11,560 nt of DNA from NCBI GenBank assembly GCA_023432885.1, contig JAEZEU010000299.1:1-11560 (forward strand), in the 5' to 3' direction. The stretch's first letter is position 1, and every line of letters begins with the position of its first letter. The notes under the pieces were generated by a model that did no database searches, had not been told where the DNA came from, and was given only the letters and a program-made list of their open reading frames with translations. This stretch comes from Pseudomonadota bacterium (lineage in GTDB: Bacteria > Pseudomonadota > Alphaproteobacteria > Rhizobiales > Xanthobacteraceae). Below, piece after piece: positions 7,980-11,560 of this stretch. The position numbers were made by a program, and so were the translations under genes.

Positions 7980-8601
7980 CAGATATTATCCGCGAAGCGA
8001 TCCATTCAGCATTTGTCAGATACCCCAAGGAAGACGACCCGGATCGCCTTCAAGCACGGCGGTCGCATCGAGCATGGCGCGCGTGGAACGTCATGCCCGA
8101 GCCGTCCGCCGTGTTAGCGATGATCAGGCGCAAGCCGCCGAGCGACGGCGGGGATAGCCAACACGTTAGTCAGGGGCCCGGCTGGGATCAACAGCCTCAC
8201 TCACGCGTCGCGCGGACGCGATTGCGGGTTACGGGTACCCTGCGCACGGGGAGTCATCGGCAGCCTGTCTGGCCAGCGGCTTGGCTCAGTGTCGACCATT
8301 GGAAATGGCGAACATATCGTATTGGCGGCGATAGCATCGTTGCATTTACTGTGGTGAGATGCTTCCCGACAGAATATGGCATTGCCCACAATGGATACTT
8401 CAGAACGAGAAGACCTGTCGTTCCGACTACCTCGTGGCGATCAGAACGAGCAGTATCGATTACGAGCCAATCGATTAATACCTACTCCCAACTGTGCAGC
8501 TTCCTCCAAAGCGGATTTGGCTAGGCGGAAAAAGCTGGAGGAGATTAGAGCGATATCGCTGCAGCACACGCACAGCGCTCGTAGATGCGATCAACGAGTG
8601 C
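7980..8601. other. Stretch without a recognisable gene
   Basis: Several short overlapping frames occur on both strands, none with a convincing start, ribosome-binding site or familiar motif. On the minus strand near 8000-8130 two adjoining frames (LRLIIANTADGSGMTF, then LDATAVLEGDPGRLPWGI) look as if they were once one protein joined across a frameshift, but I cannot name the family. The longest plus-strand frame (8093-8524) is rich in Arg, Ser and Thr and looks like a chance frame. Confidence 0.4.
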
Positions 8602-8949
8602 ATGACTGAGCCGGCCGAAGAGGTAAGTGAAATACCGTCTTGATACGCACTCTTTCGGCCCGTATCGCCTGGGCGTGCTCGTCGAATACGGTCCGGGCGG
8701 CTACTCGCCGGGTCACACGAATGCCAGATCCGCCTTCATATATGCCACCGTTCTTGAGGGGGCGATCAGGAGCCAGGTCAACGGCGGACCGGTGACGGTC
8801 TAGAAGACCGGTCAGAGCTTCGCGGAACTGCCCGGCGACCGCCATAATGTGAGAGCCAATGCCAGCGAGAGCGAGCCGGCCAAGCTCATGGCAGTGTTCG
8901 TGGTGGACACGGAGGAGACGGAACTGACGATCCCCCTCGGAAACTGTGA
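8602..8949 (+). pseudogene. Cupin-domain protein pseudogene (frameshift plus nonsense)
   Basis: The ATG at 8602 begins MTEPAEEVSEIPS and is stopped by TGA at 8641. Removing one T of the TT at 8640-8641 restores a frame reading DTHSFGPYRLGVLVEYGPGG, YSPGHTNARSAFIYATVLEG and AIRSQVNGGPVTV. A TAG at 8801-8803 then interrupts, after which KTGQSFAELPGDRHNV, RANASESEPAKLMAVFVVDT and EETELTIPLGN follow. These are the two conserved motifs of a small single-domain cupin of about 115 residues. In motif 1 the expected HxH is HTN, so a metal ligand also appears lost; motif 2 keeps its PGDRH. The original stop seems shifted (TG-T-GA at 8945-8949). The gene is therefore dead unless the lesions are sequencing errors. 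Such cupins often sit beside oxidoreductases. Confidence 0.75.
8605..8672 (+). repeat. Direct repeat, copy 1 (start of the cupin pseudogene)
   Basis: Bases 8605-8640 match 10074-10109 with a single mismatch, including a 27-base identical run, and weaker similarity continues to the shared TCGCCTGG ending at 8672. The repeat covers the first roughly 23 codons of the cupin gene. Confidence 0.8.
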
Positions 8950-10073
8950 CCCAGATGCCTCCCAGGTGGTCAGACCGCGCGGTGGACATGGACCGGCCGG
9001 CCAGGCTGGCCACCAATCCGGGAGTACCCGGGGTGGCCCGCAGGCTGCTTGCCTACATCATCGCCTTTTCGGCGAAGGTTCGACCCCAGTTTCTCTCCCT
9101 CCGCCAATGCCTTCCGACAAGCTTTTGAAAGCTGCACAAACTAGTTGCGCTCTGAAGAAGTTAGGAACGCAGCCACTGGAGACATACCAAGGGATTGGTG
9201 AAGCGCGATCGGCCTGCGGCGGTGCGCAGGGACCTGGCACCTCGACGACTACCCGCCAAGTATTTCCTTTCGACTGCAAGTATGGATGCGGGTTACCTAA
9301 CCACCTCCCATGAACCACCCCTCGCTATGTGTGTGGACGCAGCGCGCTTCGCCCGATCTGAAACGGTAAATTGGACTCACTCCCCGTGAAGATCGGCAAG
9401 GAATAACGTACGACGATCCGTTTGCAGACCATCCAGGTGCTGTCCCTCGCGGTTGCGTTATTCGTTTGGGCGACTCTTGTCGTTCCTCGAATGTCTGCTG
9501 GCGAGGAGGCCCGACAGCAAGTTGTAAAGAGCGCTGGGAACAGCGAAAGAGGGCCCGGTTGGTCGTCGCTTAATTTTTCAATTTCCTCCCGACGCCAGCC
9601 GAGCTTCGCCTGGTGAAATTCGCCTTCACCTTGCGAACGAGAACATCCTCGGCCGATACCTTACGATGAAGCTGCGGTCTGCGCTGTAGCTATGGATTTA
9701 GCGTAGATGCGGATTTCTCGATAACGTCGGAAGCGTTGAACACGAACGCCGATGACTCCTCATCAAACGAGTCCCGATAGCGATTATCCAGTCTTTCGCG
9801 GATAGCCGCCGAAGGAGATTGAATTTGATTCAGCGCGCAAAGCCATCGCAGATGCAAAAGCGCGGGCAAGTTCAAGGCAATCGAGTTATCTCGTGTGCGG
9901 TCGGCGGCGGTCGAGGTCTATCGCCGAGGGCACGCCAGAGAAAATATATCTTGGTCTGGACGCGAGCGACAGACACGCGCTCAAGAATCTATATCGGAAA
10001 CTTCACGGGAGCGCCGTGATCCGAGCCGTTATCAGGCAATGAGAGATACTTTCCGCTTAGCACAAGGGAACGC
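8950..10073. other. Stretch without a convincing gene; small frames only
   Basis: The frame running on from the cupin pseudogene stays open to 9313 but shows no domain. A frame at 9422-9616 (TTG start) begins with LSLAVALFVWATLVVPRMSA, which resembles a signal peptide followed by a short tail, but has no close ribosome-binding site. A plus-strand frame open from 9806 to 10041 contains EFDSARKAIADAKARASS and KIYLGLDASDRHALKNLYRK, which look protein-like yet lack an ATG start. The minus strand at 9690-9875 has RERLDNRYRDSFDEES followed by AFVFNASDVIE, also protein-like. I cannot assign any of them; they are most likely remnants. Confidence 0.35.
9008..9038 (+). other. GC-rich hairpin downstream of the cupin pseudogene
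   Basis: GGCCACC (9008-9014) pairs with GGTGGCC (9032-9038), and inside it CCGGG (9018-9022) pairs with CCCGG (9027-9031) around an AGTA loop. Only a three-base AAT bulge on the left arm interrupts the twelve pairs. No T-run follows, so it is not a classical terminator. It could be a transcript-end structure of the old cupin gene or a chance product of GC-rich sequence. Confidence 0.4.
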
Positions 10074-10144
10074 ACTGAGCCGGCCGAAGAGGTAAGTGAA
10101 TTACCGTCTGATGCATGCGCACTTTTGCGACCCGTGTCGCCTGG
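10074..10144 (+). repeat. Direct repeat, copy 2: remnant of a second cupin start
   Basis: This copy repeats the opening of the cupin gene at 8605-8672. It lacks the ATG, since the codon before ACTGAG is not a start. It does not carry the extra T that breaks copy 1 and reads TEPAEEVSELPSD. It then has its own small insertion (about 10113-10116), after which HFCDPCRLA can be read in another frame. Cupin similarity ends just after 10144. It is a 5' stub of a paralogue or of a duplicated gene whose body has been lost. Confidence 0.7.
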
Positions 10145-10332
10145 CGATGCGAATCTAAAGAAGATGAGCGCGATCAAGAAGAGGGGGTATAGTCAATCGT
10201 CTCGAAATGCTATCGAGCGCTTGGGAGCGCCGGGCTGTCCTAATATGGCTTCGCTCTGAACTGGTTATCGACGTCAGATAACTACTCGCTCACCGCTTTC
10301 GCGGCCTGCCGCTTTCAGCCCACAATGCGCGC
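10145..10332. other. Short gap with no gene seen
   Basis: Nothing recognisable is encoded here on either strand apart from the palindrome at 10264-10282. A short direct repeat of GAGCGC occurs near 10214-10229. Confidence 0.4.
10264..10282. promoter_or_regulatory. Small palindrome, possible operator
   Basis: GTTATC (10264-10269) and GATAAC (10277-10282) form a perfect inverted repeat around GACGTCA, which itself contains the palindrome GACGTC. The size and symmetry suit a dimeric repressor, but it lies about 200 bases from the nearest promoter-like sequence. Chance is a real alternative. Confidence 0.2.
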
Positions 10333-10490
10333 CTACCTTACCTCAATGGAGGTCATTGCGCCCATTCCAACAGCCGACGACATTCCGCGGGCAACGCCGT
10401 TCATTGAGTTGGTTATACCGAGGAGCAGTTCCTCTGGCGGGAAGGTGTCGGGCGAGATTGGTGCCGGGGCGCGCGGCCTTTTGAGAATGC
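10333..10490 (-). pseudogene. Possible C-terminal remnant of a TetR-family regulator
   Basis: The minus strand, ending with TAG at 10333-10335, reads LVSILKRPRAPAPISPDTF, PPEELLLGITNSMNGVARGM and SSAVGMGAMTSIEVR. The pattern resembles the last helices of many TetR/AcrR regulators, where an arginine- and alanine-rich segment is followed by an 'IRPD..PEELLL' motif. No helix-turn-helix precedes it: the frame runs backwards into the promoter and start of the oxidoreductase, so at most the tail survives. A repressor facing away from an oxidoreductase is a common arrangement, which makes the reading plausible but not proven. A plus-strand frame (10325-10531) covers the same bases with no recognisable domain. 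Confidence 0.3.
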
Positions 10491-10509
10491 TTACTAGTCT
10501 GAGTAAAAT
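10481..10509 (+). promoter_or_regulatory. Sigma-70-like promoter of the oxidoreductase gene
   Basis: TTGAGA (10481-10486) and TAAAAT (10504-10509) are separated by exactly 17 bases, a near-consensus housekeeping promoter. Transcription would begin around 10515-10518, only a few bases before the ATG at 10521. This bears on which start codon the downstream gene uses. Confidence 0.45.
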
Positions 10510-10520
10510 GAGGTTCCAGA

Positions 10521-11528
10521 ATGGCACGTAACCTCGTCGACGGTTGGCCCCAGAATCCCATTCGCTCGACCATGTTGGCGTGGCGAGTACACAAGTTTGG
10601 ACCGCCAGAGGCAATGACTTTGGAATGGATCCCCAGGCCAGATCCCGGTCCGGGCGAGGTTCTTGTCGATGTTCACGCAGCAGGAGTCGGTCCATGGGAC
10701 GGCTGGATCAGGGCCGGCAAGAGTGCCTTGCCGCAACCACTTCCTCTTACACTCGGCTCTGATCTGTCGGGAACAGTCGCGGCCGTAGGATCCGGCGTTT
10801 CTGAAATCGCCGTTGGAGACCAGATCTTCGGCGTGACCAACACCCAGTTCCTTGGCGCTTATGCAGAGTTCGCTGTGGCTTCTGCTGGAATGCTCGCGAA
10901 GAAGCCAACCTCACTGAGCTATGCCGAAGCGGCTTCCGTTCCCGTCGTCGCGGTCACCGCGTGGCAAGCATTGTTCGAGCATGCCCGCCTCGAAGCCGGT
11001 CAGTCGGTAGTCATTCACGGAGCTGCGGGAAACGTCGGAGCTTACGCGGTTCAGTTGGCTCGTCGCGCCCGTCTGCGTTCGATCGCGACCGCGGGGGCCA
11101 AGGATGTTGAGTATGTGCGATCCCTGGGTGCTGACAAGGTATTGGACTATCACACACAACGGTTCGAGGATGAGGTGAAGAATATCGACGCGGTGCTCGA
11201 TCTGGTTGGAGGTGAGACTCAAACACGTTCTTTTCAGATTCTTCGGCCAGGCGGCAAGCTGATCTCCGCCGTGTCCGAACCTGATCAACAACTCGCAAAG
11301 GATCACGGCGTAACTGCAACGTTCTTCTTGGTGGAAGTGGCGACCGAGCGGCTGCGTACAATCGCCAAACTCATTGACCGGGGGGAACTGAAAACCTGCG
11401 TAGGCGCAGTCTTCCCTCTGGCCGATGCGCGGGACGCGCACATGATGTTGGAGGGCCGGCGACTGGGGCCGAGAGGCAAGATCATTCTCGATGTGGAGGC
11501 CGCGCGCGAAGTCTCCGCGTCTGCTTGA
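10521..11528 (+). CDS. Zinc-independent NADPH:quinone-type oxidoreductase (MDR family)
   Basis: This 335-residue cytoplasmic enzyme belongs to the medium-chain dehydrogenase/reductase superfamily. The N-terminal GroES-like domain contains PDPGPGEVLVDVHAAGVGPW (41-60, where alcohol dehydrogenases have a zinc cysteine) and PLTLGSDLSGTVAAVGSGV. The Rossmann domain carries HGAAGNVGAYAVQLARRA at 166-183, the quinone-oxidoreductase form of the NADP-binding loop. Catalytic zinc ligands and the four structural cysteines are absent. It probably uses NADPH to reduce a quinone, enone or similar electrophile. The ATG at 10521 has TGAGG at 10509-10513. However, family members typically begin like MLAWRVHKFGPPEAM, which here is residue 18 (ATG at 10572), and the promoter-like sequence ends at 10509, so the shorter form is a serious alternative. 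It stands alone at the edge of a decayed region and seems intact. Confidence 0.88.
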   Translation: MARNLVDGWPQNPIRSTMLAWRVHKFGPPEAMTLEWIPRPDPGPGEVLVDVHAAGVGPWDGWIRAGKSALPQPLPLTLGSDLSGTVAAVGSGVSEIAVGDQIFGVTNTQFLGAYAEFAVASAGMLAKKPTSLSYAEAASVPVVAVTAWQALFEHARLEAGQSVVIHGAAGNVGAYAVQLARRARLRSIATAGAKDVEYVRSLGADKVLDYHTQRFEDEVKNIDAVLDLVGGETQTRSFQILRPGGKLISAVSEPDQQLAKDHGVTATFFLVEVATERLRTIAKLIDRGELKTCVGAVFPLADARDAHMMLEGRRLGPRGKIILDVEAAREVSASA

Positions 11529-11560
11529 ATCCGGTATTGTCCAATTCGGTAGCCTCCACG

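Noticed and set aside
8093..8524. 143-codon plus-strand frame
   Set aside because: No ribosome-binding site or recognisable motif, and a composition typical of chance frames.
8591..9016. 141-codon minus-strand frame over the cupin region
   Set aside because: It is the antisense of the cupin pseudogene, whose plus-strand translation shows clear family motifs.
9074..9088. GGTTCGACCCC resembling a tRNA T-arm
   Set aside because: The flanks do not form a T-stem, and no acceptor, D or anticodon arms can be built around it.
7551..10520. Mobile element or CRISPR in the decayed region
   Set aside because: No transposase or integrase motif, no terminal inverted repeats with target duplication, and no regularly spaced repeats were found.

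Overview
The window looks like a chromosomal segment of an alphaproteobacterium, probably Hyphomicrobiales and perhaps close to Bradyrhizobium or its relatives. This is inferred from fairly GC-rich coding sequence, the style of the ABC transporter and GlpD-type proteins, and a degenerate RTX-type calcium-binding fragment of a kind I associate with that group. No rRNA, tRNA, CRISPR array or recognisable insertion sequence was seen.

Positions 1-7490 hold one tightly packed plus-strand operon, entered midway. In order it encodes a transaldolase-family protein (5' end cut off by the window), a GlpD-type FAD-dependent glycerol-3-phosphate (or polyol-phosphate) dehydrogenase, a UgpB-like ABC solute-binding protein, two ABC permeases and pyruvate kinase. 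The first three genes overlap. The solute-binding protein gene and first permease gene are separated by 83 bases with a 12-bp stem-loop. No ABC ATPase gene is present, so it lies upstream or elsewhere. Read together, the genes describe uptake of a small sugar, polyol or glycerophospho-compound, oxidation of a phosphorylated polyol at the membrane, carbon rearrangement by a transaldolase or aldolase, and exit through pyruvate kinase. The substrate cannot be read from the sequence.

Positions 7491-10480 form about 3 kb of decayed sequence without a convincing intact gene. It contains an RTX/calcium-binding protein fragment on the minus strand (about 7551-7976), a cupin pseudogene on the plus strand (8602-8949) broken by a frameshift and a nonsense codon, and a second short copy of the start of the same cupin gene (10074-10144). 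A possible TetR-type C-terminal remnant lies on the minus strand at about 10333-10490. A strong GC-rich hairpin (9008-9038) and a small palindrome (10264-10282) also lie here.

Positions 10521-11528 encode an intact zinc-independent NADPH:quinone-type oxidoreductase of the MDR family, with a well-formed promoter-like sequence directly in front. The cupin, TetR-like and oxidoreductase pieces may be remains of one former gene neighbourhood of which only the oxidoreductase survives intact. No clearly new defence or mobile system was found. The most interesting items are the unassigned catabolic operon and the decayed region with its repeated cupin start.
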